Part shown: in pieces, positions 34,705 through 43,901 of the stretch
Layout of the letters: the number at the start of each line of letters is the position of its first letter
Numbering within the stretch: the first letter of the stretch is position 1
The notes under the pieces: model-generated
What the model was told of the DNA's origin: nothing
The model's database searches: none
Seen by the model: the letters and a program-made list of their open reading frames with translations, nothing else
Source: Bacteroidales bacterium
Lineage (GTDB): Bacteria > Bacteroidota > Bacteroidia > Bacteroidales > UBA12077
Direction of reading: 5' to 3'
DNA: 64,000 nt
Assembly (NCBI GenBank): GCA_019038645.1
Contig: JAHOYT010000051.1
Location: forward strand, 1-64,000
Made by a program: the position numbers and the translations under genes

Positions 34705-35922
34705 TTATATAGTGGCCATTTGCTCAACTTCTCTGAAAACCCTTAAAAAGTTTTCGCCCCATATTTTTTTTATTTCTTTTTGTTTATATCCGCGCTTTAA
34801 TAATTCAATAGTAATATTTTTCATTTCACTGGCATCAATACAACCAGTAACTCCACCACCACCATCGAAATCGGTACCTATTCCCACATAATCAATTCCG
34901 ATTGAGTTTACTACATAATCTATATGATCGACAACATCACTTACAGTTGCTAACTCTTTCGGGAATTTTTTATCAGTTGTACGCCATTCAATAACAGCCT
35001 GATGATATTGTTCTTCAGTTAAATCGTCAAAATGATTATACTTTTCGCGAATCAACTGAAATGCTGAATCTCTTTCAGGATAAGGCAAAGGTGTTTTAAT
35101 ATAATCACTTAAAATACAAATTTGAATAACACCACCATTTTCTTTTATGGCATAAAGCATTTCATCTGAGAAATTTCGGGGATTATCACAAATAGCCCTG
35201 ACGCTGGAATGAGAAGCTATAACTGGTGTTTTAGAAAGTTTAAGTACATCATAATATGCCGGGTCTGAAATATGTGAAACATCTATTATCATACCTAGTT
35301 TATTCATTTCTTTTACAACATCTTCTCCAAATTCACTCAAACCATTAAATTCAGACCCTTTTTGATCTGTAGACGAATCACAAATATCATTATTACGTGT
35401 ATGACAAAGAGTAATATAACGTGCTCCAAGATCATAAAATTCTTTAATAGCATTTAGATCATTACCAATAGGATAACCATTCTCTAATCCTATATACACA
35501 GTGCTTTTTCCTTCTTTTTTAATACGATATACATCATCAGCTTTTAAAGCAATTTCTGCTTGTTCAGGATACAAACTAACTTTCTCATGCAAAGCATTGA
35601 AAATTTTCAATGCTCTGTTTTTCGCTTTTAGATTGCCTTCTTCTGTTCTTGGACCTTGTCCGATAAATACGGCCATGAATGCAGCGTCTAGTTTTCCTGC
35701 TTTCATTCGTGGGAAATCAACTCTGGATCGGGTTGTTTCAAAATCATTCCATTTACCAATATCAAAACAGGAATCAAGAAAGTTTAAAGGAGTGTCAGTA
35801 TGTGTATCAAGGGATACAATTTCAGCATGAATTATATCAGCTTTTTTATTTAAATCTTCAGAACACGCTATAGTCAACAGACTTATTCCTGTTAACAGAA
35901 TAAATAGTTTCTTAATTATCAT
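34705..35922 (-). CDS. Membrane dipeptidase (peptidase M19), lipoprotein
   Basis: A zinc dipeptidase of the renal-dipeptidase family, 405 residues from the ATG at 35920-35922, anchored by a lipobox (LTIACSED). I prefer this start because the earlier ATG (35964) puts 14 unneeded residues before the signal peptide. Zinc-binding and active-site segments are SLDTHTDTPLNF, FIGQGP, YIGLENGYPIG, TLCHTRNND, VIDVSHISDPAYYD, IASHSSVRAICDNPRN and GIGTDFDGGGG. It probably trims D-containing or murein-derived dipeptides outside the cytoplasm. It lies just upstream of the nitrilase gene. Confidence 0.9.
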   Translation of the reverse strand: MIIKKLFILLTGISLLTIACSEDLNKKADIIHAEIVSLDTHTDTPLNFLDSCFDIGKWNDFETTRSRVDFPRMKAGKLDAAFMAVFIGQGPRTEEGNLKAKNRALKIFNALHEKVSLYPEQAEIALKADDVYRIKKEGKSTVYIGLENGYPIGNDLNAIKEFYDLGARYITLCHTRNNDICDSSTDQKGSEFNGLSEFGEDVVKEMNKLGMIIDVSHISDPAYYDVLKLSKTPVIASHSSVRAICDNPRNFSDEMLYAIKENGGVIQICILSDYIKTPLPYPERDSAFQLIREKYNHFDDLTEEQYHQAVIEWRTTDKKFPKELATVSDVVDHIDYVVNSIGIDYVGIGTDFDGGGGVTGCIDASEMKNITIELLKRGYKQKEIKKIWGENFLRVFREVEQMATI

Positions 35923-35993
35923 TATTAGGGTTTTTTGAGTATAACAAAATCTTAGACGTTTCATCTTTAAAAATGTTTAATGATAAAATAAAA

Positions 35994-36016
35994 ATGAGCC
36001 GCAATTTGCAACTCAT
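35994..36016 (-). terminator. Terminator of pcm
   Basis: On the minus strand ATGAGTTGC pairs with GCGGCTCAT (9 bp with two G-T pairs), followed by TTTTATTTT. It lies between the pcm and dipeptidase genes. Confidence 0.7.
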
Positions 36017-36078
36017 TATATTTAATTGTTCTGTTTTGATTTATATATTTGATACAAATATTTTGGATTGAAGTTTAA

Positions 36079-36816
36079 TCAATAACGCTTGCCATCATCG
36101 CGAACCATAGGAACAAAACGCACTGGTGCAACAACTTTCTTAATCAACTTCCCATTTTTCTTTTCAAATAAAGCCAGATCCTGAGTAATGCTACCTCCAA
36201 TAGGAATAATCATCTTACCTCCTTCTTTTAATTGATTTTCAAGAGGTTTTGGAATATCCGTTGGTGCACAAGTTACAATAATAGCATCGAAAGGAGCATG
36301 TTCCTTCCATCCTTTGTAACCATCACCAATCCTGAAATTTATATTATCATAATTCAGGCTTTCTAATAATTGTCTGGCTTTTACTCCCAGAGATTCAATA
36401 ATTTCTATGGTATATACTTTATTTACAATCTCTGCTAATATTGCTGCCTGATAACCTGAACCTGTTCCAATCTCCAGAACCTTCATGTCTTTTTTAAGGT
36501 CAAGTGTTTCAGTCATTAATGCAACAATATATGGTTGTGATATTGTTTGACCTTCACCTATGGATAGCGGCCTGTCTTCGTATGCCATTCGTTCATAATT
36601 CTGTGGAACAAACAAATGCCTTTTGACATTTAACATGGCCTGAATTACTTTTTGATCTTTAATTCCCCGCGAAACAATCTGATTACGAACCATCCTTTGG
36701 CGAACTTTTTCATACTTATCAGTATAATTTTTTATTGTATTAAAAGAGGAAAATATTATACCAAATATGATAAATGTAAAAGCTAATATTTTTTTATTTA
36801 CTGTGAAAAAGTGCAT
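36079..36816 (-). CDS. pcm: Protein-L-isoaspartate O-methyltransferase, membrane or exported form
   Basis: Repairs isoaspartyl residues in damaged proteins with S-adenosylmethionine. It is 245 residues long, about 35 longer than the cytoplasmic enzyme, because an N-terminal hydrophobic segment (residues ~9-26, ILAFTFIIFGIIFSSF) precedes the domain; this suggests anchoring or export. The family motifs are RMVRNQIVSRGI, PLSIGEGQTISQPYIVALM, the SAM-binding VLEIGTGSGYQAAIL, and DAIIVTCAPTDIP. Why a SAM-dependent enzyme would act outside the cytoplasm is unclear; an uncleaved anchor facing inward is possible. It is a single gene. Confidence 0.92.
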   Translation of the reverse strand: MHFFTVNKKILAFTFIIFGIIFSSFNTIKNYTDKYEKVRQRMVRNQIVSRGIKDQKVIQAMLNVKRHLFVPQNYERMAYEDRPLSIGEGQTISQPYIVALMTETLDLKKDMKVLEIGTGSGYQAAILAEIVNKVYTIEIIESLGVKARQLLESLNYDNINFRIGDGYKGWKEHAPFDAIIVTCAPTDIPKPLENQLKEGGKMIIPIGGSITQDLALFEKKNGKLIKKVVAPVRFVPMVRDDGKRY

Positions 36817-36960
36817 ATTTTAATTGACTGATAAAATTTTATTAAAGTTAGGAAATATATCTTCTAAATCATATATCAATACCATTAAATTAGAAGATAT
36901 GTTGATTTGTACACTGTATTTTCTTAATTTTAAGATTCCAACCTGAAAAACCTTATGTTC

Positions 36961-37329
36961 ATGAAAAAAATAAAGATTAGTAGTTTATTAGTAGCATTAA
37001 TATTATTGATATTAAGTTGTGACAGGGCTGATGCTCTTAAGGCAGAGGCTTTTCTGGAGATTGAAAATAATTCGACTTCTTATAATATTACAGGAGTTTA
37101 CTATGCAAATTCGGGATATGGATCCAACAGAATTAGCTCAAATATTGGTCCGGGTGGTAGTAAAACGTTTACCCTTAGTGCTGATGATGATTATATTTAT
37201 AATATTATGGTAACAACTGATGATCCGGCTTTAAGCGATTACACTTTTGATGATGTTCACTTTTATGATGACAGAAGGATTTATATCTATTTAACGAACG
37301 ACGGATGGGATGATTATTATCCCTGGTAG
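36961..37329 (+). CDS. Small putative lipoprotein
   Basis: About 122 residues with a lipoprotein signal (KKIKISSLLVALILLILSC). Starting at ATG 36961 gives the usual MKK start; an ATG two codons earlier is also possible. The mature part is beta-rich and Asp/Tyr-rich (FDDVHFYDDRRIYIYLTNDG), ending in WDDYYPW. It is likely a small surface beta-sandwich; I recognise no family. It is followed by a strong hairpin. Confidence 0.65.
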   Translation: MKKIKISSLLVALILLILSCDRADALKAEAFLEIENNSTSYNITGVYYANSGYGSNRISSNIGPGGSKTFTLSADDDYIYNIMVTTDDPALSDYTFDDVHFYDDRRIYIYLTNDGWDDYYPW

Positions 37330-37339
37330 CTAACAACAA

Positions 37340-37371
37340 TAAAAGAGCAGCAAAATTGCTGCTCTTTTATT
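37340..37371. terminator. Bidirectional terminator
   Basis: AAAAGAGCAGC pairs with GCTGCTCTTTT around the loop AAAATT. It serves the lipoprotein on the plus strand and overlaps the stop of the nucleotidyltransferase gene on the minus strand, with a U-run in both directions. Confidence 0.9.
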
Positions 37372-38275
37372 ATTTCCAAAGCTTTTCCGGATATTCTCCA
37401 GTGTGTGTCAATTCATTTATTTTATTAATTACCAGAGGCTTATCTTCCTTGTATGTCACTCCAAACCATTGATCCGTTGCTTCAAGTACTTTAAATGTAG
37501 CTAAACTGTTATTCATCTGGTGACTCACAATTGAAGGAATATAATATTCTGATTTAATATCAGATGCATTCTCATCAATAAACTTTATAAATTCAGCTTC
37601 CAGTTCAGAAAAAACATCAGGAGTAAAACCCCAGAAATTCATTGAAACATAAACATCGCCATTCAATTCTAAATCATTACCATCATTATCGGTAACAATT
37701 TTCCCGTTCTTCCATCCTATTTTTGTTCTTTCTGTAATTTCAACTAACTCATTTTGATCATTTACCTCACAAACACCTCTTGAAACTTGTCCGTATTCCG
37801 AAAGTGTGTTTTTTAATAAATAACCAGCCATACAGTTTTTACCTTTTAGATTATCTTGTTTACTTTGCATGTAATTTGCAACCACTTTAAAAGCACTTTT
37901 CCCATAAAAATCATCGGCATTAATAACTACAAATGGCTCATTAATAATGTCTTTGGCCATTAAAACAGCATGGCCAGTTCCCCAGGGTTTTACTCTGTCG
38001 GCAGGTAATTCAACACCTTCGGGAATTTTGTTTAATTCCTGGAACACATATTCGATTTTTATTTTCTTGCTGTATTTATCAAACAGAAGTTCTTTCATAT
38101 CTTTTTCAATATCTTTTCGGATTATGAAAACAATTTTGTTAAATCCAGCTTCAATAGCATCATAAACAGAATAATCTATAATAGTTTCTCCGGATGGGCC
38201 AACCTGATCCAGCTGCTTTAAGCCACCATAACGACTTCCCATTCCTGCTGCTAATACTAATAATGTTAAATCCAT
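37370..38275 (-). CDS. Sugar-phosphate nucleotidyltransferase
   Basis: A 301-residue NTP-transferase of the GlmU/GalU/RmlA fold. The nucleotide-binding start LVLAAGMGSRYGGLKQLDQV with the metal-binding VINADDFYG and the WGTGHAVLMAKD segment are typical. It should join a sugar-1-phosphate to a nucleoside. The exact sugar cannot be told; it is not a clear GalU or RmlA. In Bacteroidota this family is often found beside sugar or transport genes. Here it is 106 bp downstream of a Na+/solute symporter gene, which may or may not be linked. Confidence 0.88.
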   Translation of the reverse strand: MDLTLLVLAAGMGSRYGGLKQLDQVGPSGETIIDYSVYDAIEAGFNKIVFIIRKDIEKDMKELLFDKYSKKIKIEYVFQELNKIPEGVELPADRVKPWGTGHAVLMAKDIINEPFVVINADDFYGKSAFKVVANYMQSKQDNLKGKNCMAGYLLKNTLSEYGQVSRGVCEVNDQNELVEITERTKIGWKNGKIVTDNDGNDLELNGDVYVSMNFWGFTPDVFSELEAEFIKFIDENASDIKSEYYIPSIVSHQMNNSLATFKVLEATDQWFGVTYKEDKPLVINKINELTHTGEYPEKLWK

Positions 38276-38296
38276 ACTCTATTTAAAAGTTAAAAG

Positions 38297-38316
38297 CCTG
38301 TCTGTCGGAAGACAGG
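38297..38316 (-). terminator. Possible terminator of the symporter gene
   Basis: CCTGTCT/AGACAGG (7 bp, loop of 6) followed on the minus strand by CTTTTAACTTTT. It lies between the symporter and the nucleotidyltransferase genes. Confidence 0.45.
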
Positions 38317-38380
38317 TTTTGAGTTTAATTTTTATAGTGCAAATCTAATATCTAAAGTCAACAATCTAAAATCTATTTAC

Positions 38381-40192
38381 TTAATTTGCTCTTAATTTAT
38401 TAAAAAACTTAAATAAGAAATAGGTTCCTATACTTGCAATCGTTAGTAAAATAAAACCATACAATATTTCCCCGTAAACAAAGTTGCCAATAGCGAACAA
38501 GCTGGAATAGATTACAATACATCCAATAAATACTAATAAAACCTGAATTGGCATTTCCCACGGTTTTCCCAAATCTTTTTCATTAATGATTTCGCCATCT
38601 TTTGCTGCATCGGAAATTACTTTTTTCCACCCTGGTCCACCTGGATTAGTTAATTTATAGAAACTCCGTAAAACAGTTTTATTTTCAGGCTTTGTTACCA
38701 TTGTAGTTACAACCCATATTACTGAAGTTACAGTAACAGCAAGAATAAGTTTCATGGTAAATCCATCCAGTATTCTTGTTGCTACAGATGCATCATCAAC
38801 AAAGAAAACCAATATAATTGCAACAACAGTCGCTCCTATCATTGCAATTATTTCTGTCCATGCGTTTATTCTCCACCAAAACCAGCGTAAGAGGTATATT
38901 GCTCCTGAACCTGCGCCAGAAAGTAATAAAATATTAAATGCCTGAGTTGCATTATTTATAAAGAATAACGCAACAACTGCCGCTAATATCATCAAAACAA
39001 GTGTCGAAATTCGCCCTATTAATACAAATTCCTTTTCACTGGCTTTCGGACGGGCAAAACGTTTATAAAAATCGTTCACAATATAGGATGATCCCCAGTT
39101 TAAATGAGTCCCGATTGTAGACATATAAGCAGCAATAAGTGATGCTACAACTAATCCAAGCCATCCAGGTTTTAATTTTGAAAGCATAACCGGATATGCA
39201 ATATCATCTTTCAAATAAGTTGGATCAATATTTGGGAATTGTGCTTTTATTGAAGCCAGATCAGGATAAATAATCATGGAAGCTAATGCAACAATAATCC
39301 ACGGCCATGGTCGCAAAGCATAATGGGCAAAATTAAAAAGTAATGTTGCTCCAATTGCATTTTTTTCATTTTTTGCTGCAAGCATTCGTTGCGCAATATA
39401 CCCACCACCTCCCGGTTCTGCTCCCGGATACCACACACTCCACCACTGCACCGCAATAGGAATAATAAGTAACGGAACATACGTGCCCGGATCAGAAAAA
39501 TCAGGAATAAACTTAACTGTGTCGCCTAACTGACTCAACATTCCCTGCATTCCTCCAATTGCCAGAATCTCAGGTTGCTGCATAGCAACAATAGCAGCAT
39601 ACACTGCTCCGGCCATAGCTATTGAATATTGGAAAAAATCGGCCCATATAACACCTTTTAAGCCTCCCAGTCCTGCGTATAATACAACTGTTGCTGATGC
39701 TATTAATACTGTTGTTAATGGTTTCAATCCAAACATTACTGCACCTATTTTTATAGCTGCAAGAGTAACTGTCCCCATTATTAATACATTGAAAAACAGG
39801 CCTAAATAGACTGATCTGAATCCACGTAAAAATGCAGCTGGTTTTCCACCATATCGTTTTTCGTAGAACTCTAAATCGGTTAACACGTTGGATCGTCGCC
39901 ATAATTTTGCATAAATAAATACAGTAACCATTCCGGTTATTAGAAATGCCCACCATGCCCAGTTTTTGGCAACTCCATTTTCACGTACCATTCCAGTAAC
40001 AAGATTTGGAGTATCGGCAGAAAACGTACAGGCTACCATTGAAACACCAAGTAACCACCATGGCATTCCACGTCCGCCTAAAAAGAATTCTGATGTGTTT
40101 TTACCAGCTGTACGGGAAGCAACCCACCCAATAGAAATAACAATTACGAAAAAAATGGAAATAATTATCCAGTCAATATTATTTAAAATCAT
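38381..40192 (-). CDS. Sodium:solute symporter (SSS family)
   Basis: A 603-residue inner-membrane transporter with about 14 hydrophobic helices. SSS signatures are WVASRTAGKNTSEFFLGGRG at the start, ACTFSADTPNLVTGMV, LYAGLGGLKGVIWADFFQY (the family motif after helix 5) and SLIAAYMSTIGTHLNWGSSYIVNDFYKRF with the Na+-binding Ser/Thr region. It is longer than sugar symporters such as SglT (about 545), with a soluble loop before the last two helices. The substrate is unknown; the neighbouring nucleotidyltransferase hints at a sugar. Confidence 0.9.
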   Translation of the reverse strand: MILNNIDWIIISIFFVIVISIGWVASRTAGKNTSEFFLGGRGMPWWLLGVSMVACTFSADTPNLVTGMVRENGVAKNWAWWAFLITGMVTVFIYAKLWRRSNVLTDLEFYEKRYGGKPAAFLRGFRSVYLGLFFNVLIMGTVTLAAIKIGAVMFGLKPLTTVLIASATVVLYAGLGGLKGVIWADFFQYSIAMAGAVYAAIVAMQQPEILAIGGMQGMLSQLGDTVKFIPDFSDPGTYVPLLIIPIAVQWWSVWYPGAEPGGGGYIAQRMLAAKNEKNAIGATLLFNFAHYALRPWPWIIVALASMIIYPDLASIKAQFPNIDPTYLKDDIAYPVMLSKLKPGWLGLVVASLIAAYMSTIGTHLNWGSSYIVNDFYKRFARPKASEKEFVLIGRISTLVLMILAAVVALFFINNATQAFNILLLSGAGSGAIYLLRWFWWRINAWTEIIAMIGATVVAIILVFFVDDASVATRILDGFTMKLILAVTVTSVIWVVTTMVTKPENKTVLRSFYKLTNPGGPGWKKVISDAAKDGEIINEKDLGKPWEMPIQVLLVFIGCIVIYSSLFAIGNFVYGEILYGFILLTIASIGTYFLFKFFNKLRAN

Positions 40193-40312
40193 TTCTCAGT
40201 TTTTAATTTAAAACTCTAAGAAAACATTTTATTTTGAAATCTAATAGTAACAGTTCTTTGATTTATTAACAGAATTTTAATAACTAATTGAAATAACAGT
40301 TATCTATCTCAG

Positions 40313-40924
40313 CTATCCTGTTACATGCTTTTTTTCTGAAAACTTTTTGTTTTTTAAATATTCAACCCGAAGCATAAGAATTAACAAAATAGATGTTGAA
40401 ACAATTGCACGTACGGAATAAACTGTTGCTAAAGTACCTTTGCTTGAAAGTAAGGCAAAAACCGGAGCTATCATAAGTAAAATCCATACAGAAAAAGGTT
40501 CAGTATTTTCTTTTGACAACCATAATCTTCTTATTACCGGGAAATATGCTATAACCAATACGCTTTGTATCATTATATGCGATAGAAAATGAGTTTTTGT
40601 TACAAACCAAAATACAGTAATAAGCAAAACTGCAATAAGACAAGCTTTGTCAAATTTTGTAAACTTTGAGCTTTTATCACCAAAAAAATATATTACAACT
40701 GTTACAGTGGTAACTAAAAGTAAATCGGTTGTATTTAAAATATTATCCCATAAACTAAAATCACCTTCTGCCATATATGTTGTAAGGCTCATTGCAACTG
40801 CTAAAGTAAAAAATGCCCACATAGCTAAGGCAGGTTTAATTTCTTGCTTATAGGTTAAAATGCAATACCTTACTCCTATGATTAAGTTGATTACAGATAC
40901 TGCTATTATTGAAAATTCTTTCAT
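40313..40924 (-). CDS. Multi-spanning membrane protein of unknown function
   Basis: A 203-residue protein with about six hydrophobic segments (for example FSIIAVSVINLIIGVRYCIL, ALAMWAFFTLAVAMSLTTYM, LLLVTTVTVVIYFFG, LIAVLLITVFWFV). It has short loops and a basic C-terminus (NKKFSEKKHVTG). I recognise no family. It is a single gene, 120 bp upstream of the symporter gene; shared transcription is possible. Confidence 0.7.
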   Translation of the reverse strand: MKEFSIIAVSVINLIIGVRYCILTYKQEIKPALAMWAFFTLAVAMSLTTYMAEGDFSLWDNILNTTDLLLVTTVTVVIYFFGDKSSKFTKFDKACLIAVLLITVFWFVTKTHFLSHIMIQSVLVIAYFPVIRRLWLSKENTEPFSVWILLMIAPVFALLSSKGTLATVYSVRAIVSTSILLILMLRVEYLKNKKFSEKKHVTG

Positions 40925-41051
40925 ATTACCACAAAAATAATGTCAAATATAATTTTTATTCAAATATAATTATAAAGCCTTGAGCTGTTTATTTTTTTAT
41001 CTGAAAAGAATAATTAATTTTAGAATCTAATTTATTAACTCTAATTTTATT

Positions 41052-41393
41052 ATGATAGCACAACAAATTGAGGATCTTATATTTAAGGCCAGAACTAAAG
41101 ATCAGCTAATTGAAGAGACGTTAACCAGTTTAAGTGGATTACTGGCAGATATTTTAACTGGTGATGATGTTAATGGTTTAATAAAGGAATTTCCTGAAGG
41201 AATCAAAATAGAAGATATTGGGATTCAGCTTAGAAATGTGGCAATATATTTAAACAGCAAAGAATTTAAAGTACCTTGTGTTGAAGTTGCTATTGATTTA
41301 GTACAGGAAAAGACTCAATATGAGATTGGAACATATTCACTCATTTTTGATGAAACTTGTGAGCAAACAGATGAAATTTTTGTAATAAATTAA
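41052..41393 (+). CDS. Small hypothetical protein
   Basis: A 113-residue acidic, soluble protein with a helical N-terminal half (IAQQIEDLIFKARTKDQLI) and a beta-rich C-terminal half (YEIGTYSLIFDETCEQTDEI). It has no signal peptide or membrane segment. I recognise no family. It is convergent with the adenylate kinase gene. Confidence 0.65.
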   Translation: MIAQQIEDLIFKARTKDQLIEETLTSLSGLLADILTGDDVNGLIKEFPEGIKIEDIGIQLRNVAIYLNSKEFKVPCVEVAIDLVQEKTQYEIGTYSLIFDETCEQTDEIFVIN

Positions 41394-41432
41394 AATGCTC
41401 CTCCTGATGGGTATCGGGAAGGGAACATTTTA

Positions 41433-42602
41433 CTATCTTGCATGTTTAAATGCTAATTCGAGCTTTTTGGTAAGTCTTTCCAATACTTTTTCTTCAGATC
41501 CTATCCCATCAATATTATAAATATTCTTCTGTTTTTCGTAATAATCCAGAACCGGAGTTGTTCTTGCCTGGAACATTTCTAAACGTCGTATTATAACATC
41601 AGTATCCATATCATAATACCTGCTCTTTTCAGTTTTACTACGTGCACTTAGCCTTTTAATTGATTCTAATGTAGGGACATCCAGATTAAATACGCATGAA
41701 ACTGATGAATTTAATTTTCTTAATAAACCATCAAGTATATATGCCTGAACAATTGTTCTTGGAAAGCCTTTAAAAAAGAATCCCTTGGCATTAGGGTGTG
41801 TTTGAATTTGTTTTTCAATAAGTTTTATAGCAAATTCATCAGGTACAATATCACCTTTCTCAACGTATTCTTTCGCAGCCTTACCCATCTCAGTACCCTT
41901 ATCTATTTCTTTTCTAAGTAATGATCCGGTTGAAATATAAACTAAATCATATTTATCGGCTAAAAGTTTTCCTTGTGTTCCTTTTCCTGATCCCGGAGGG
42001 CCAAAAAGTACTACGTTTAACCAGGTCTTTGTCAACGATTGTTCAACAACATTGGTTATTCGCTCGAAAATTTCATCGACATTTCCAACACCATCACAGG
42101 TATAGCAAATCCCTTTTTCTTTATAAAATTCTGCAACCGGAACAGTCTTGTTTTTATATTCCTTCAACCTGTTTTGAATCACATCAGTAGTATCGTCTAT
42201 TCTGTTTTCTTTTTTTGATCTTTCAAGCATTCGATCCATTAATATATCCTGCGGAACCTCCAGACTTACCATACAGTTTAACGATGTGTTTAGTTTGAGA
42301 AGTAATCCTTCAAGAATATAAGCCTGCACAACGGTTCTTGGAAAACCATCGAAAAGGAAACCATTAACTTCTGTGTTCGTTTTAATTTTTTTCTCGATTA
42401 TCTGTACAATAATTTCGTCTGAAACTAATCCTCCTGTTTCAATTACACTTTTGGCCTTTAAACCAAGCGCGGATCCTTCAGCAATTTCTTCTCTTAAAAT
42501 ATTTCCTGTGGATATATATGCAAGGTTATATTTCTCAATCAATTTAAGCGACTGTGTTCCTTTTCCTGCTCCAGGAGGTCCAAATAATGCGATATTGTAC
42601 AT
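41433..42602 (-). CDS. Tandem double adenylate kinase fusion
   Basis: A 389-residue protein made of two adenylate-kinase domains end to end, each about 190 residues (the usual single-domain length is 190-215). Domain 1 (residues 1-185) is canonical: P-loop GPPGAGKGTQ (8-17), D85 in FDGFPRT, and R134-x-D136-D137 in the LID region. Domain 2 (residues 195-389) keeps the P-loop GPPGSGKGTQ (201-210) and STGSLLR. However, D85 becomes K278 (FKGFPRT), and the LID motif reads RYYDMD with an inserted residue. So the second half looks like a nucleotide-binding relic or a changed-specificity unit. The first half probably supplies AMP + ATP to 2 ADP. Whether the genome also carries a single-domain adk cannot be seen. 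Confidence 0.9.
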   Translation of the reverse strand: MYNIALFGPPGAGKGTQSLKLIEKYNLAYISTGNILREEIAEGSALGLKAKSVIETGGLVSDEIIVQIIEKKIKTNTEVNGFLFDGFPRTVVQAYILEGLLLKLNTSLNCMVSLEVPQDILMDRMLERSKKENRIDDTTDVIQNRLKEYKNKTVPVAEFYKEKGICYTCDGVGNVDEIFERITNVVEQSLTKTWLNVVLFGPPGSGKGTQGKLLADKYDLVYISTGSLLRKEIDKGTEMGKAAKEYVEKGDIVPDEFAIKLIEKQIQTHPNAKGFFFKGFPRTIVQAYILDGLLRKLNSSVSCVFNLDVPTLESIKRLSARSKTEKSRYYDMDTDVIIRRLEMFQARTTPVLDYYEKQKNIYNIDGIGSEEKVLERLTKKLELAFKHAR

Positions 42603-42690
42603 TTAATTAAGTTTTTGAGGTTTTTTTCGTAAAAGCTAAAATAAGATTTATTGATTAATTACACAATAATAATTCGTATTTAGAAAAGAA

Positions 42691-42720
42691 AAAGCCCTAT
42701 AGTTTGATCTATAGAGCTTT
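42691..42720 (-). terminator. Terminator of the DarA-ketosynthase pair
   Basis: AAAGC.CTATAG pairs with CTATAG.GCTTT with a 6-base loop, followed by TTTCTTTT on the minus strand. It separates the ketosynthase gene from the adenylate kinase gene. Confidence 0.75.
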
Positions 42721-42744
42721 ATTATATACTAAAATATTTGATTT

Positions 42745-43887
42745 CTAAATAACTGTTAAATATGCATATGCGTATGAAAATCGTCCGCTTTCAGGTACCA
42801 TGAGCAATATTTTTTCTCCTTTTTTAAGCTTTTTGGAATGGAATAATTCTTCTAATATTATATAAATAGATGCAGAACCTACATTTCCAACATTTGTTAA
42901 GTTTGTAAACCACTTTTCGTTAGGAATTTCAATCCCCTGATCTTTAAGTTCATCGTACAATTTTTGTTTAAAATACATGGATGAGAGATGCGGCAAAAAG
43001 TAATCAACGTCTTTATAACTATTAATATTTCTTTTATTAAGTGATTTTGCTAACGCAGAAATACATCTGTTTACAACATATTTATCAAGTAATTTCACAT
43101 CTTGCTTAACCGAAAAGATTGATTTCTCAAGCCACAATTCAGGATCAAATTCTTTCCATCCTTTAAGAGTTCCGTTTTCATCTTTTTCAGAACCGGCATA
43201 CATACATGCATCTAGTTCATTAGCATAAGATATCGTATCAATCCATTCTATTTTTAATGATATACCTTCTTTATTTGGTTTGTTTTCCAGCAGGACAGCT
43301 CCTGCACCATCTGAAAGCATCCACCTTAAGAAATCTTTTTCAAACGCCAGCATCGGATTTTTCTCCAATGAATTAGTGCAGTTCATTTCTTTGTTAAACT
43401 TATCGGCCCGTAATAAGGTAGATATTACTTCTGAACCACTGGATACCGCATTTTTTGATTGCCCGGACATAACTGACAGATATGCATACTTTAAGGCATG
43501 CATGCCGGCACAACATACTCCCGATGGTGAAACAACTTCAAGAGGTATATTGCCAAGTTTTCCATGTACCATTGAAGTATGTGAAGGCAATAACTGATCT
43601 GCCAGAGATGTTCCGCATGATAATACCTCTAAATCGTTTAATGAGAAATTCTCATTTTCAAGATTTTTAATTGCACTTGCTGTTATATCTGCATTGGAAA
43701 ATTTTATACTCCCCTCCTTATCAATTACATAATGTCTGTTTTTTATACCGTTTTGTCTGAGAACTATGTTTTTAGAACGGGAAGGTTTCCCGTTAACTAA
43801 TCCCAAAATCGATTCCATTTCATCATTAGAAACAGGTTCGTTAGGAAGGAATTTAGCGATATTGTTTATATAAACTTTGTTTGGCAT
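42745..43887 (-). CDS. Beta-ketoacyl-ACP synthase III family protein (DarB-like)
   Basis: A 380-residue thiolase-fold condensing enzyme. The active-site Cys is C126 in SGVCCAGMHALKYA; the His is in DYFLPHLSSMYFKQ and the Asn in NLTNVGNVGSASIY, so the Cys-His-Asn triad is present. It is longer than FabH (about 320) and closer to the ketosynthase-III-type enzymes of dialkylresorcinol and flexirubin pathways. It is 14 bp downstream of a DarA-like gene, the partner of this enzyme in resorcinol synthesis. No aryl polyene genes are near, so the product could be a free dialkylresorcinol or a related lipid. Confidence 0.82.
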   Translation of the reverse strand: MPNKVYINNIAKFLPNEPVSNDEMESILGLVNGKPSRSKNIVLRQNGIKNRHYVIDKEGSIKFSNADITASAIKNLENENFSLNDLEVLSCGTSLADQLLPSHTSMVHGKLGNIPLEVVSPSGVCCAGMHALKYAYLSVMSGQSKNAVSSGSEVISTLLRADKFNKEMNCTNSLEKNPMLAFEKDFLRWMLSDGAGAVLLENKPNKEGISLKIEWIDTISYANELDACMYAGSEKDENGTLKGWKEFDPELWLEKSIFSVKQDVKLLDKYVVNRCISALAKSLNKRNINSYKDVDYFLPHLSSMYFKQKLYDELKDQGIEIPNEKWFTNLTNVGNVGSASIYIILEELFHSKKLKKGEKILLMVPESGRFSYAYAYLTVI

Positions 43888-43901
43888 TTTTTATTTACGT
43901 T

